A DNA stretch of 64,000 nt from Bacillus sp. J33 (GCF_000518885.1 NZ_JAEL01000014.1:1-64000), one strand, 5' to 3'. Shown: positions 1 through 9,112, numbered from the stretch's first letter. Notes: generated by a model not told the origin, from the sequence alone. Made by a program: numbers and translations.

Positions 1-200
1 CCCTCATGTGAGGGAAAGAATTATCCGGTATTAGCCCCGGTTTCCCGGAGTTATCCCAGTCTTACAGGCAGGTTGCCCACGTGTTACTCACCCGTCCGCC
101 GCTGACTTCAGGGAGCAAGCTCCCATCCGTCCGCTCGACTTGCATGTATTAGGCACGCCGCCAGCGTTCGTCCTGAGCCAGGATCAAACTCTCCATATAA
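1..200 (-). rRNA. rrs: 16S rRNA, 5' end (partial)
   Basis: Reading the minus strand from about 200 downward gives the universal start of bacterial 16S rRNA, including AGAGTTTGATCCTGGCTCAG (complement of 173-192), then the conserved GACGAACGCTGGCGGCG stretch and the V1 region. Only about 200 nt are in the window; the gene runs off the left edge. The mature 5' end is placed near 200 by analogy with B. subtilis and is approximate. In B. subtilis the same neighbour, ygxA, lies beside rrnD. The V1/V2 sequence looks like the B. firmus/oceanisediminis group, judged from memory only. Confidence 0.97.
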
Positions 201-328
201 GAGTTGATTAAGCTCATAAGTTGTCTTTTCAAAAAAGACTAAAGAATTAACGTTGACGTTTTTGTTCGTTCAGTTTTCAAAGATCAATTTCTCTTTGTTA
301 TATTTTACCTCATCGCTCAGAAGCGACT
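201..328 (-). other. rRNA operon leader with boxA-like antitermination site
   Basis: This is the transcribed leader between the predicted rRNA start site (about 328) and mature 16S. It holds the minus-strand motif GATCTTTGAAAACTG (complement of 271-285), the boxA-like element found in Bacillus rRNA leaders and spacers, where Nus-factor antitermination complexes assemble. There is no believable ORF here. Confidence 0.75.
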
Positions 329-334
329 TTATCA

Positions 335-363
335 ATATAACATGTGTTTCTTTTAACTGTCAA
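335..363 (-). promoter_or_regulatory. rRNA operon promoter (sigma-A)
   Basis: On the minus strand a perfect -35 TTGACA (complement of 358-363) is followed by a 17-nt spacer and -10 TTATAT (complement of 335-340). This near-consensus promoter lies about 130 nt upstream of mature 16S, as expected for a strong rRNA promoter. Confidence 0.88.
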
Positions 364-475
364 CACTTTTTTAAAAGAAATCCGTCAGCTGTGAAAATGT
401 TTTTTGTTCATATCGCAGCGACGGATATAAATATAACAAGGATTTAATTAAAGGTCAATAGCTTTTAATGTTTTT

Positions 476-1351
476 TTACGATAATTTTTTTCCGAGCTTA
501 TAGTACCTGTGATAAATCCCTTGTCCCTTGGTTTCCATATTTACAACTTCAATAATATGTTTATCAATCAGATACTCAAGCAGCATGCTCAAGTCAACTG
601 CATATAGATGAAGCTCTTCATGATTCATAATGTCTTGGATTGACCATTGATCTTTCTTGGCAAGAATATCTGCAAGGTGGCTAATTCCTTGTTTTGTTCT
701 TGAGTGGATTAAGAATTCGCTCGCTAAAAATAGAAGTTCAAGTCTTTTTTCAAGGGGTTCCTGGCTATTTACCAGTTCCTCATATAGCTTCATAATTTCC
801 GGTTCAATTTGTTTCACCTGATTCCAAACAGTCACCTCAGGATGAAAACCGTTTTCGATAACCGCAAGCCTAGCCAGATGATGAAGAGAATGAACAATAT
901 GATTATAAGCGTCAAAATAGTTTCGGTTTTCAAAGAAAGCTTTGCCATCCATATACCTGCGGATCAGCTTGGCAAACTCAAGCCCCATTTTTAATTTTCG
1001 CCCATAGAACGGAAACTCCCTTAATTCTACCTTCAAATTATGGATATATTCATTTCGATCAAAGAGGACTTTTCCATTATACAGCCAATCAAAGATCTTT
1101 CGGTTTGATCCCAAAAGGATCCATTCACGAAGCTGCTTATCCGTGACAATCTGAAGTGCCGCTTTTTTATCCTTATATGTGTAATGCTTAACAAACACAG
1201 GTTCATCTGCTTCCTTAACAAGAATGAGCAGCACAGCATCAAAAGTATCTGTAGCAGGGATTGACCTTTGTATCTTTTCGGTCATAATTACTCCGAGAGT
1301 ATTTGTTTGGCTTGCTCGTTCTTGATAAATAGGACGGAGAATGTCTTCCAT
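476..1351 (-). CDS. ygxA: YgxA, nucleotidyltransferase-like protein
   Basis: The 291-aa product resembles B. subtilis YgxA, a protein with an N-terminal nucleotidyltransferase-like fold and a C-terminal helix-turn-helix-like domain; its function is not known. The second ATG of an ATG-ATG pair is chosen as start because GGAGG lies 7 nt upstream; the first ATG (1354) is an alternative. The C-terminal part ends in a basic stretch typical of a small winged-helix region. It sits directly upstream of the rRNA operon in the same orientation, as in B. subtilis beside rrnD. Identification rests on remembered sequence similarity and on gene order. Confidence 0.85.
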   Translation of the reverse strand: MEDILRPIYQERASQTNTLGVIMTEKIQRSIPATDTFDAVLLILVKEADEPVFVKHYTYKDKKAALQIVTDKQLREWILLGSNRKIFDWLYNGKVLFDRNEYIHNLKVELREFPFYGRKLKMGLEFAKLIRRYMDGKAFFENRNYFDAYNHIVHSLHHLARLAVIENGFHPEVTVWNQVKQIEPEIMKLYEELVNSQEPLEKRLELLFLASEFLIHSRTKQGISHLADILAKKDQWSIQDIMNHEELHLYAVDLSMLLEYLIDKHIIEVVNMETKGQGIYHRYYKLGKKLS

Positions 1352-1500
1352 CATAATTCCTCCATTTTATTGATAGCGTATATCTTCGACAATTATAAAT
1401 GAAATCCTTCCTAAATGTGAGACATTTTTCGACACGATTCAATAATATGTTTATTTGGGCAAATAGAGTATGTTATAGTTAGTTTTTAGGAGGGAACAGA

Positions 1501-1857
1501 ATGGCTAAGTACTCAAGTAAAATTAATAAGATTCGTACCTTTGCCCTTAGTTTAATTTTTATCGGATTTATCGTTATGTACCTCGGAATCTTCTTTAGAA
1601 ATTCCCCTCTTCTCATGACAATATTTATGCTTCTTGGAATGCTGTGCATTCTTGCTAGCACCGGTGTATATTTTTGGATCGGCATGCTTTCAACTAAAAC
1701 CGTGCAGGTGGTTTGCCCGAATTGCGGAAAACATACTAAGATGCTTGGCCGTGTTGATATGTGCATGTATTGCAATGAGCCTTTAACGCTTGATCCAAAA
1801 CTTGAGGGCGTAGAATTTAACGAAAAATACAATAAAAAAAATACGAAGCAGAGCTGA
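1501..1857 (+). CDS. ygzB: YgzB, UPF0295 membrane protein
   Basis: The 118-aa protein has two membrane segments (about residues 12-32 and 37-63). A cytoplasmic zinc-ribbon-like tail follows, with Cys72-x2-Cys75 and Cys88-x2-Cys91 (CPNCGKH and CMYC). It matches the UPF0295/YgzB family, whose function is unknown. The start ATG is preceded by AGGAGG at good spacing. The gene is divergent from ygxA and convergent with perR, the B. subtilis neighbourhood. A strong terminator follows 25 nt after the stop. Confidence 0.9.
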   Translation: MAKYSSKINKIRTFALSLIFIGFIVMYLGIFFRNSPLLMTIFMLLGMLCILASTGVYFWIGMLSTKTVQVVCPNCGKHTKMLGRVDMCMYCNEPLTLDPKLEGVEFNEKYNKKNTKQS

Positions 1858-1882
1858 TCAGCTCACCGCTTCATATTTGTTT

Positions 1883-1910
1883 AAAAACCGGCTAGCTGTA
1901 GCCGGTTTTT
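1883..1910 (+). terminator. Intrinsic terminator after ygzB
   Basis: AAAAACCGGCTA and TAGCCGGTTTTT form a 12-bp stem with a 4-nt loop that ends in a T run. Because the stem is flanked by A and T runs it may also act on the opposite strand. Confidence 0.88.
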
Positions 1911-1939
1911 ATTTGTCTCTTCTATACGTAAGCAAAAGG

Positions 1940-1970
1940 AAAAGCTGACAGCACTCCGCCGGCAGCTTTT
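1940..1970 (-). terminator. Terminator after perR
   Basis: AAAAGCTG and CAGCTTTT form a stem around a 15-nt loop just beyond the perR stop. The minus-strand product continues into a T-rich stretch. Confidence 0.65.
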
Positions 1971-1979
1971 CAGTAATTA

Positions 1980-2417
1980 TTAATGTGCTTCCTTGCTTGC
2001 ACATTCAGGACAGGTTCCGTAAATTTCCATTCTATGATGGCTAATTTTAAACCCTGTAACATGCGAAGCAAGATGCTCTACTTCATCAAGACCAGGATAA
2101 TGGAAATCTACAATCTTCCCGCAGCTTTCACATATAACATGATAATGATGGGTAGTTACAAAATCGAAGCGGCTTGATGCGTCACCGTATGTTAGCTCTT
2201 TTACAAGGCCAACTTCACGAAATACTCGTAAATTATTGTAAACTGTAGCCACACTCATATTAGGGAATTTACCTTCCAATGCCTTGTATATATCATCTGC
2301 AGTCGGGTGTGACATGGAGTTTATTAAATATTCAAGTATCGCATGACGCTGCGGAGTGATACGGACTCCTGTTTCTTTCAAAGTATCCAGCGCTTCTTTT
2401 AATTCCATTTGCGCCAC
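1980..2417 (-). CDS. perR: PerR, peroxide-sensing Fur-family repressor
   Basis: PerR is a metal-dependent repressor of oxidative-stress genes that is inactivated by peroxide-driven oxidation of metal-ligand histidines. Starting from GTG at 2417 the protein is 145 aa, the B. subtilis length, and aligns residue for residue at the N terminus. GAGG lies 9 nt before this GTG, whereas upstream ATGs are badly spaced. All key residues are present: regulatory-metal ligands His37, Asp85, His91, His93, Asp104, and structural zinc ligands Cys96, Cys99, Cys136, Cys139. The winged helix occupies about residues 15-80. A Per box lies over its own promoter, so autoregulation is expected. Confidence 0.97.
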   Translation of the reverse strand: MAQMELKEALDTLKETGVRITPQRHAILEYLINSMSHPTADDIYKALEGKFPNMSVATVYNNLRVFREVGLVKELTYGDASSRFDFVTTHHYHVICESCGKIVDFHYPGLDEVEHLASHVTGFKISHHRMEIYGTCPECASKEAH

Positions 2418-2452
2418 CGCCATGCACCTCTTTTCCAACAAATATTCTTACT

Positions 2453-2467
2453 TTATAATCTTTATAA
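2453..2467 (-). promoter_or_regulatory. Per box (PerR operator) at the perR promoter
   Basis: TTATAATCTTTATAA matches the Per box consensus TTATAATNATTATAA at all but one defined position. It lies just downstream of the -10 and over the predicted start site, a good place for autorepression. Confidence 0.82.
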
Positions 2468-2469
2468 AT

Positions 2470-2499
2470 AGTGTACTAATTTTTTACCACATTTGTCAA
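2470..2499 (-). promoter_or_regulatory. perR promoter
   Basis: On the minus strand a perfect -35 TTGACA (complement of 2494-2499) is followed by an 18-nt spacer and -10 TACACT (complement of 2470-2475). The predicted start site falls inside the Per box. Confidence 0.7.
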
Positions 2500-2525
2500 T
2501 ATTGCAAACAACTTAATAGAGGGTA

Positions 2526-3083
2526 TCAGCTCTTATCAGCATGCAGTGTATGCTCAATGGAGCCTAAATGATGATTTACATATCGGGCAGACACAAACAG
2601 CAAATCGGATAAACGGTTTAAGTACGCTATGACTAGCGGATTCACATCTTCTCCCAATGAAACTGCACAGCGCTCCGCCCTTCTTACGATTGTTCTTGCA
2701 ACATGGAACGCCGCACCAGATGTATGCCCGCCAGGCAATATAAAATTAGTAAGTTGGGCAAGATCTGTTTCCCATTTGTCAATCTGCTTTTCCATATTAG
2801 ATATATCTTTTTCGGTTATCTCCCACTTTACCTTCTTTCCTTTAGGTGTTGCGAGCTCTGCACCAGCATGAAACAAGTCAGTCTGAACTTTATGGAAAAC
2901 ATCTTCCAGATTATCTTTATCTGGAAAAAATTCAGCGGCGAGATGGCTTAACGCTAATCCGATCATTGAGTTTGCCTCATCACATGTTCCATATGCCTCA
3001 ACACGAACATCATCCTTATTAACTCTTTGCCCATATATTAAAGAAGTGGTTCCCCTGTCTCCCGTTTTTGTATAAATCTTCAT
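2526..3083 (-). CDS. PduO-type cob(I)alamin adenosyltransferase
   Basis: This enzyme transfers the adenosyl group of ATP to cob(I)alamin, making coenzyme B12. The 185-aa protein shows the PduO-family signatures: the N-terminal ATP-binding TKTGDRGTTSL (residues 5-15), RRAER (134-138) and NRLSDLLF (156-163) in the helical-bundle active site. The ATG at 3083 is chosen because AGAGGG lies 7 nt upstream and the conserved MKIYTKTGD begins there. It is similar to B. subtilis YvqK. It lies upstream of perR on the same strand with no obvious terminator between, so read-through is possible. No cobalamin riboswitch was recognised upstream. Confidence 0.93.
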   Translation of the reverse strand: MKIYTKTGDRGTTSLIYGQRVNKDDVRVEAYGTCDEANSMIGLALSHLAAEFFPDKDNLEDVFHKVQTDLFHAGAELATPKGKKVKWEITEKDISNMEKQIDKWETDLAQLTNFILPGGHTSGAAFHVARTIVRRAERCAVSLGEDVNPLVIAYLNRLSDLLFVSARYVNHHLGSIEHTLHADKS

Positions 3084-3311
3084 CTCAATACCCTCTTTCA
3101 AGATCAATGGCTTTTATATAATCTTTGTTATTTTATATATATGTATGAAGGTTATGCTTGAAAATTTCAAAAGATCCTGGCAAATAATCTTTGGTAATAC
3201 TTGAGAGGTGCTGCGTGTCGTTACATTCTTCACTCGCCAAATGGTATGCCTCTTTAGAAGCAACCCCTTTTTAAAAAGGCTCTTTTCTAAATAGATTTAG
3301 TTTAAATTTTA

Positions 3312-3457
3312 CCCGTTGATTTCAGTACGGGGCACATGCTTTCCGCGGAGCAGAAAGAGAGCCTCCTCGGCTTCGCTTGCAGGGTCTCTCACTCCCATCT
3401 CTTGTGAGCAAGACATTTGAAAAACATCCTTGAATAAACATCTCGTCGTAAGAAAAT
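3312..3457. repeat. Dispersed repeat, type 1, copy A
   Basis: This element lies in the gene-free stretch 3084-3617. It starts with CCGTTGATTTCAGTACGGGG, has the TTTCCGCGG and GAGCCTCCTCGGCTTCGC core, and ends with TCGTCGTAAGAAAA. The same head and core recur at 7412, 24915, 30731 and 44703. The tail is shared exactly with the 7412 copy. It has no ORF and is probably a non-autonomous MITE-like element. Confidence 0.8.
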
Positions 3458-3460
3458 ATC

Positions 3461-3486
3461 AAAAAAAACGGACCCTGTCAGGTCCG
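3461..3486 (-). terminator. Terminator downstream of bcp
   Basis: On the minus strand CGGACC-TGACAG-GGTCCG is followed directly by eight T residues, a textbook intrinsic terminator. It lies about 130 nt past the bcp stop. Confidence 0.85.
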
Positions 3487-3617
3487 CTTCGAAAAAAGTA
3501 TCTGAGGAGGTATGCCCTAATAAAATGATATGCAAAACTTGTTTTTAGGAATGGACAAAAGCCTTGTTCCCCTAAAAATAGGCTCCCCATTTTGCGAATT
3601 ATGCTTATTTAAACACT

Positions 3618-4088
3618 CTAGGCCAAGTTTTCCTTAATATATTCAAGAGCCTCTTCTACATGCCCTTTTACTTTCACTTTACGCCACTCTTTGACGAGTT
3701 TTCCTTCCTGGTCAATTATAAAAGTGGATCGCTCAATCCCCATGTATTCCTTGCCGAAGTTCTTCTTCAGCTTCCAGACACCATAATCCTCAGCAGCTTT
3801 ATGGTCCTCATCAGCAAGCAGCAAGAAAGGAAGACCATGTTTTTCAATAAACTTTTCATGTCTGCTTAGAGGGTCTGGACTTACACCTAAAATTACCGCA
3901 TTCACACCTGCAAAATTCTCATGCTGATCCCTGAAATCACATGCCTGCGTTGTACAGCCTGGCGTCATGTCTTTTGGATAAAAATAAAGAACCACATTCT
4001 TACCCCGGTAATCTGAAAGCTTAACCTTTTTGCCATTGCTGGCCTCCAGTTCAAAATCCGGAGCAGTCTCTCCAATTGCAATTGCCAT
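3618..4088 (-). CDS. bcp: Bcp, thioredoxin-dependent thiol peroxidase
   Basis: This is a cytoplasmic peroxiredoxin of the BCP/PrxQ family that reduces hydroperoxides with thioredoxin as electron donor. In the 156-aa protein the peroxidatic Cys45 lies in PGCTTQACDFR, with a likely resolving Cys50 five residues on, the usual PrxQ spacing. The family segment YFYPKDMTPGC is intact. AGGAG precedes the ATG by 9 nt. The gene lies in the same neighbourhood as in B. subtilis, near perR, but no Per box was seen in its upstream 80 nt. Confidence 0.95.
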   Translation of the reverse strand: MAIAIGETAPDFELEASNGKKVKLSDYRGKNVVLYFYPKDMTPGCTTQACDFRDQHENFAGVNAVILGVSPDPLSRHEKFIEKHGLPFLLLADEDHKAAEDYGVWKLKKNFGKEYMGIERSTFIIDQEGKLVKEWRKVKVKGHVEEALEYIKENLA

Positions 4089-4169
4089 TTTCCATCACTC
4101 CTGTTGGATAAGTTTACTTACTTTAAGCCTATCCAACTTTCCGTTCAAACACAACTATTTGCGGCGCCA

Positions 4170-4580
4170 TCATGCCCTTTTTTCCACATCAAATACAACT
4201 CTTGCCACAAATGCTGCGGGTATAACATAGCCAATCAGCGCTTCCATAACGGCAATCATCCTGCCAATCCCAATTGGGCTAATGTCTCCATATCCAACTG
4301 AAAATAATGTAACTGCACTAAAATAAAAACCTGTTTCAAGCCGATCCAGAAATCCTGCTTCAATGTAATTAGTGCCATCTATTAAAACAACAAGCCCATG
4401 CAAATCAAGCAAAATATAAATTAGTCCAAACCCGATCAAAATTGTGGCATACAAACTTATAAGGTAAAGGAAATTCTCTAAAGAAACCCATCTTCCCTTA
4501 ATCTTAGCAGATGAAAAGAGAGTTTGCAGACTCATGATCATGCATAAAACAATCAGGATTAACGACAAATAAAGCGCCAT
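4170..4580 (-). CDS. Two-TM potassium channel protein
   Basis: The 136-aa protein carries the K+-channel pore signature TLFSVGYGDISP near residues 91-102, with SVGYGD as selectivity filter. The pore lies before the last membrane helix (about 106-130), in an ion_trans_2-type subunit with additional N-terminal hydrophobic segments (about 1-20 and 36-60). There is no RCK/TrkA domain, so it would form a simple tetrameric pore. GAGG lies 7 nt upstream of the ATG. It is followed by bcp on the same strand, 81 nt on, and the two may share a transcript. Physiological role is inferred only from the pore motif. Confidence 0.85.
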   Translation of the reverse strand: MALYLSLILIVLCMIMSLQTLFSSAKIKGRWVSLENFLYLISLYATILIGFGLIYILLDLHGLVVLIDGTNYIEAGFLDRLETGFYFSAVTLFSVGYGDISPIGIGRMIAVMEALIGYVIPAAFVARVVFDVEKRA

Positions 4581-4691
4581 AATGCAACCTCATTTCGGAA
4601 TGGCTTTTCCATTCATTTATACGCTTTAAATAGTGCCTGTATGACAGCACGTCTATATATATAAAAGCCAGGGATATCCCCCGGCTCTTGC

Positions 4692-5477
4692 TTAATTGCC
4701 CGCACCTCTATAACGTTTTATTCCGGAATTCCAAATCAGGATTGAAATTCCAAAAAATACGATTCCAATCACTGGAGTTAAGAATGAATAAAGAAACCAT
4801 TCTTCCTTCCCTAAAAAATATGCAGCCGGGTACACACCAACAAAGGCAAATGGCAGCACCCATGTCAAAACAAATCGGATAACGGTATTATAAATATCTA
4901 CCGGATACCTTCCATAATTTCCGATGTTATACATCATCGGCATTATTGACGTTCTCGCATCGGCCCAAAAACTTATGCAAGCAATCATAACAAAAATGCC
5001 TCCATACACAAGCATTCCTCCTAAAACAAACAGGAGAAATAAGAGCGGATCTGCCCAGGATATTTTCAGTCCAAGACTCATTCCCGAATAGAACATAACA
5101 GCAATACCTGTCAATGCACCAAATAAGGATTCAAGTTCCATCCTTTCCAAAACAATTTGGAATAGGCTATGGATCGGCCTTGTTAAGATTCTATCTAGCT
5201 CCCCTTTAACTATATACCTTTCGTTAAAGTCCCATATATTAAAGAAAGATGAAAACAGCGCATAAGGCACAAGGAAAAATCCGTAAATAAAAATGATCTC
5301 ATCTCTGGTCCATCCCCCCAGAAGATCGGTATGGCCGAAAACGACTAAGATAAAAATTAAATTAACTGCCTGAAATAACAGATCTGAAAAGACCTCTACA
5401 AATAGATCGGCTCGGTACTGCATTCTTGTTTTCATATACTGGGCGACATACTGGAAGAAAATCTTTATATAAAACAT
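4692..5477 (-). CDS. ABC-2 type permease (second of pair)
   Basis: This is an integral membrane subunit of an ABC-2-type exporter, 261 aa with about six hydrophobic segments. It resembles the COG3694 permeases that travel with a COG4587 partner and a COG4586 ATPase; the substrate of such systems is not established. The start at 5477 is chosen because AGGAGGG sits 7 nt upstream. It begins 4 nt after the stop of the partner permease, so the two are translationally linked. It is the last gene of a three-gene minus-strand operon (ATPase, permease, permease). Confidence 0.85.
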   Translation of the reverse strand: MFYIKIFFQYVAQYMKTRMQYRADLFVEVFSDLLFQAVNLIFILVVFGHTDLLGGWTRDEIIFIYGFFLVPYALFSSFFNIWDFNERYIVKGELDRILTRPIHSLFQIVLERMELESLFGALTGIAVMFYSGMSLGLKISWADPLLFLLFVLGGMLVYGGIFVMIACISFWADARTSIMPMMYNIGNYGRYPVDIYNTVIRFVLTWVLPFAFVGVYPAAYFLGKEEWFLYSFLTPVIGIVFFGISILIWNSGIKRYRGAGN

Positions 5478-5481
5478 TCTG

Positions 5482-6273
5482 TCACCCTCCTTGAATAATA
5501 AGCTGTTTTTTTGCAATCACCCACAGTACCTGAATCGGGATAACCAGAATTAGGACCCAGACCCCCTGAAGGATTATCGCCTGAACGGCCTCATTATTTG
5601 AAAAGCTATTTGTAAATATCATACTTGGCACATAGCTAATACCCTGAAAGGGCAGATACTTAAGTATATCCTGAGCCCAAATCGGAAAAAAGCTGATTGG
5701 GATAAGAAGGCCTGAAAACAAGTCAATGACAACTCTTTTCGCACGGATAAGCCCTGTGTTATTAAATAAGAAAAAAGTGGTAATACCTGTCAGCAAATTA
5801 ATTTGTGTATTAATAAAAAAACTCAATAAAATTGATACTGCAAATAAAATCCAGGTAGCTGCATTTGCGGAAAATTGGAGAGGGAAAATAAATGAAACAA
5901 TCACCATCCCGGGAACTGAAAAGAAGAACAGGCGGAAAATTCCTTCTCCTAACCCCTGCATTGTTTTCATGCCGAGATAATTATATGGGCGGATCAGTTC
6001 TACCGCTACCTTTCCTTCTTTAATTTCCGCAGCCATTTCACGGTCAATGTTATTAAAGTAAAATGCTCTCGCCATCCATGCTACTGCTACATATGTAGAC
6101 ATTTGGATAACAGACATGCTTTCTATTGTATCCTTTTCTCCGTATATTGCCGACCACAGGAAATAATAAGCACCTATATTGATGCTGTAAATTAAGATGC
6201 CTGTATAGTAATTAGTTCTATATGCCAGCATCATTAAAAAGCGGATCCGGATCATTTCTAAATATTTATCCAC
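5482..6273 (-). CDS. ABC-2 type permease (first of pair)
   Basis: The 263-aa protein has about six membrane segments and resembles COG4587 permeases. The start is GTG at 6273 with GGAGGT 6 nt upstream. It lies 39 nt downstream of the ATPase gene and 4 nt upstream of the second permease, and presumably forms a heterodimeric channel with it. A perfect DnaA-box 9-mer (6266-6274) overlaps the start codon, which in isolation is probably chance. Confidence 0.85.
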   Translation of the reverse strand: MDKYLEMIRIRFLMMLAYRTNYYTGILIYSINIGAYYFLWSAIYGEKDTIESMSVIQMSTYVAVAWMARAFYFNNIDREMAAEIKEGKVAVELIRPYNYLGMKTMQGLGEGIFRLFFFSVPGMVIVSFIFPLQFSANAATWILFAVSILLSFFINTQINLLTGITTFFLFNNTGLIRAKRVVIDLFSGLLIPISFFPIWAQDILKYLPFQGISYVPSMIFTNSFSNNEAVQAIILQGVWVLILVIPIQVLWVIAKKQLIIQGG

Positions 6274-6312
6274 AGGAACACCTCCGGCCTCGGTACAAGT
6301 TATACCATTCCA

Positions 6313-7320
6313 TTACGATATCCCCCGGTCATAGATATTTCGGATAATTTCTTCAGTCGAAGTTTCTTTAATATTGATATCCTTTACTTTTAAATCCGCA
6401 ACCACCTTTGCAATCAATAAAGAAATAAGTTCATCATTATCTTCTACAATAGCTGTAAAGATCGCTCCCTTTCCATCCTTCTCCCATTTCACTTCAGATG
6501 AAGACGTGATTTTATTGAGATCGGCCAGATCCACTTCTTCCAGGAATTGAAATTCTATTTCCTTGCCTTCACCCCATTTTTCCTTCAGGCTTTTTAATGC
6601 CCCATCGTAAATAATTTTTCCGTCATCCAGCATAACTACCCGTTCACACAGCGCTTCAATATCGGTTAAGTCATGCGTGGTCAACAGTATGGTTGTGTTA
6701 TATTTTTCATTTATTTCCTTGAGGAACTCCCGGATTTTTAGTTTAACGAGCACATCAAGCCCAATAGTAGGTTCGTCCAAAAACAGAAGCGGCGGGTTAT
6801 GAATTAATGCAGCTGCTAGTTCGCATCTCATTCTTTGTCCAAGTGAAAGCTTTCTGACCGGCTTATCCAGCAGGGGTTCTATATCCAGTGTTTTTATGAC
6901 ATGTGCCATATGGCTGTCATATTGTTCATCTGATACTTTATACACCTTTTTCAGCAGCCTGAAAGACTCCTGAACAGCAATATCCCACCACAGCTGTGAT
7001 CTTTGCCCGAAAACCACTCCAATGGTGCTGACGAACTTTTCGCGGTCTTTATGGGGGTTCATCCCATTTACAATAACTTCGCCGCTTGTCGGTGTTAAGA
7101 TCCCTGTCATCATTTTAATGGTTGTTGACTTGCCAGCTCCATTTTCTCCGATATACCCGACCATCTCTCCTTGTTTTACATTAAAACTAATATCGTTAAC
7201 AGCTGGCACTATTTTATAATTTCTTGTCAACAGGTCTCGGAAAGCCCCTTTTAATCCAGAGCGGCTTGAATATGCTTTAAATTCTTTTTTTAAGTTCCGC
7301 ACTATTATTGCATCATTCAT
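6313..7320 (-). CDS. ABC transporter ATPase (COG4586 type)
   Basis: This is the nucleotide-binding subunit of the exporter. In its 335 aa it has Walker A GENGAGKST (about residues 60-68), the signature region LSLGQRMRCELAAAL, Walker B LLFLDEPTIGLD and a switch His in TTHDLTD. A roughly 90-residue C-terminal extension is typical of the COG4586 group. The start ATG at 7320 has GGAGG 7 nt upstream; a longer reading to 7338 lacks such a site. It is the first gene of the operon and its upstream region contains dispersed repeat copy B. Confidence 0.93.
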   Translation of the reverse strand: MNDAIIVRNLKKEFKAYSSRSGLKGAFRDLLTRNYKIVPAVNDISFNVKQGEMVGYIGENGAGKSTTIKMMTGILTPTSGEVIVNGMNPHKDREKFVSTIGVVFGQRSQLWWDIAVQESFRLLKKVYKVSDEQYDSHMAHVIKTLDIEPLLDKPVRKLSLGQRMRCELAAALIHNPPLLFLDEPTIGLDVLVKLKIREFLKEINEKYNTTILLTTHDLTDIEALCERVVMLDDGKIIYDGALKSLKEKWGEGKEIEFQFLEEVDLADLNKITSSSEVKWEKDGKGAIFTAIVEDNDELISLLIAKVVADLKVKDINIKETSTEEIIRNIYDRGIS

Positions 7321-7411
7321 AATCATTCCTCCTGCCAATTAATGCCCTAAGGAAATAGTTTAGACAAACAAGCAGCCCAACACAAATAGAATGCACGCAT
7401 TTCTCATTATC

Positions 7412-7577
7412 CCTGTTAAATTTGCCTGTTGATTTCAGCACGGGGCATTCAAGCGTTCAGCGGGCGAATCCGACGCTCCCCGGTGCATTCGCAGCTGCCG
7501 GGTCTCACGCTGACACGCTTCCCCCGCTGGACATTGAATAAGCTTACTCGAATGAACACCTCGTCGTAAGAAAATTA
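7412..7577. repeat. Dispersed repeat, type 1, copy B
   Basis: It fills much of the gene-free stretch 7321-7792 between the divergent ABC ATPase gene and gsaB. CTGTTAAATTTGCCTGTTGA at its left end is identical to copy C, and TCGTCGTAAGAAAA at its right end is identical to copy A. It can fold on itself through GC-rich inner arms. No ORF. Confidence 0.82.
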
Positions 7578-7792
7578 GTTAGCATTTTCGCGGGATTAGC
7601 ACATTTCCCTCCAATCAACAGGGTGCTAAAATCAATAATAAACTTTAACACAGCCTTCCCATTAAGATCTTGTATTTTTCATCAGCAAAATACAGAATAC
7701 TCTGCCTTCCTCTTAAGATTGGACCAAGTGCCTTTCAATCATGTTAAAATAATAAGTGAACGATTAAATTGGATTCAATCAGGAGGATAAAA

Positions 7793-9088
7793 ATGCAATT
7801 TACTAATTCTGAACGATTACATAAACAAGCGCTTGAGCATATTGTCGGAGGAGTAAACAGCCCTTCCAGGTCTTATAAAGCAGTAGGCGGAGGTTCGCCT
7901 GTTGCCATGGAAAGGGCTCAAGGCGCATATTTTTGGGATGTGGACGGCAATCAATATATCGATTACTTAGCCGCTTACGGCCCCATCATTACTGGCCATG
8001 CACACCCACATATTACTGAAGCAATAAAAACAGCTGCTGAGCGAGGAGTATTATATGGAACGCCAACTCCCCACGAAGTAAAGTTTGCAGAGATGCTGAA
8101 GGAAGCAATGCCTAATCTGGATAAAGTCCGTTTTGTCAATTCTGGTACAGAAGCAGTTATGACTACGATCCGTGTGGCAAGAGCCTATACGGGAAGAGAC
8201 AAAATTATCAAGTTCGCCGGCTGCTATCATGGCCATTCCGACCTTGTTCTTGTTGCTGCAGGTTCTGGACCATCAACACTCGGAACACCGGACTCTGCTG
8301 GAGTTCCTAAATCAATTGCCCAGGAAGTGATCACGGTTCCTTTTAATGAAATTGAACCATATAAAGAAGCATTGGAAAAATGGGGTGACCAGATCGCCGC
8401 AGTCCTAGTCGAACCAATTGTCGGCAACTTTGGAATTGTTGAGCCTAAGCCAGGATTCCTGGAACAGGTTAACGAATTAACCCATGCTGCCGGTGCCTTA
8501 GTTATTTATGATGAAGTTATTACAGCGTTCCGTTTTATGTATGGCGGGGCCCAGGACCTGCTTGGAGTAAAGCCGGATCTGACTGCTATGGGAAAAATCA
8601 TTGGCGGCGGCCTGCCAATCGGCGCTTATGGCGGGAAGAAGGAGATCATGGAAACGGTAGCACCTTTAGGCCCTGCATATCAGGCTGGCACTATGGCTGG
8701 AAACCCCGCTTCCATCCTTTCGGGGATTGCATGCCTTGAAGTTCTTAAGCAGCCTGGAGTCTATGAATATTTGGACCGCCTTGGAGAACTGCTTGAAGAA
8801 GGCATCAGCGCAGCTGCTGAAGATTTTAACATTCCGATCACAATTAACCGTTTAAAAGGTGCTCTTACTCTTTACTTTACAAATGAAAAAGTTGTGAATT
8901 ATGAACAAGCTGAAAACACAGACGGTGAAATGTTTGCCAAGTTTTTCAAACTAATGCTCAATCAGGGAATAAACCTCGCACCTTCCAAGTATGAAGCATG
9001 GTTTGTCACAATTGCCCATACTGAGGATGACATTAACGCAACTATTCACGCAGTACAAAATGCATTCCAGCAAATGAGCAACGAATAA
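7793..9088 (+). CDS. gsaB: GsaB, glutamate-1-semialdehyde aminotransferase
   Basis: This PLP enzyme converts glutamate-1-semialdehyde to 5-aminolevulinate, the haem precursor; GsaB is the second paralogue besides HemL in Bacillus. The 431-aa protein has the PLP-lysine region [16 protein letters not shown], the family start [20 protein letters not shown] and EVITAFR with the cofactor Asp just before it (YDEVITAF). The start at 7793 is fixed by GGAGG with a 6-nt spacer. Gene order relative to bcp and ygaE follows B. subtilis. A terminator lies 24 nt past the stop. Confidence 0.95.
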   Translation: MQFTNSERLHKQALEHIVGGVNSPSRSYKAVGGGSPVAMERAQGAYFWDVDGNQYIDYLAAYGPIITGHAHPHITEAIKTAAERGVLYGTPTPHEVKFAEMLKEAMPNLDKVRFVNSGTEAVMTTIRVARAYTGRDKIIKFAGCYHGHSDLVLVAAGSGPSTLGTPDSAGVPKSIAQEVITVPFNEIEPYKEALEKWGDQIAAVLVEPIVGNFGIVEPKPGFLEQVNELTHAAGALVIYDEVITAFRFMYGGAQDLLGVKPDLTAMGKIIGGGLPIGAYGGKKEIMETVAPLGPAYQAGTMAGNPASILSGIACLEVLKQPGVYEYLDRLGELLEEGISAAAEDFNIPITINRLKGALTLYFTNEKVVNYEQAENTDGEMFAKFFKLMLNQGINLAPSKYEAWFVTIAHTEDDINATIHAVQNAFQQMSNE

Positions 9089-9112
9089 ATATTCATTAAT
9101 TTATACATTACC

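Noticed and set aside
253-447. 64-codon frame on the plus strand
   Set aside because: It lies antisense over the rRNA promoter and leader and has no ribosome-binding site.
3084-3311. Cobalamin riboswitch upstream of the adenosyltransferase gene
   Set aside because: I looked for the conserved B12-box (GCCACTG) and did not see it.
6266-6274. Perfect DnaA box at the permease start codon
   Set aside because: Isolated; single perfect 9-mers are expected by chance in 64 kb.
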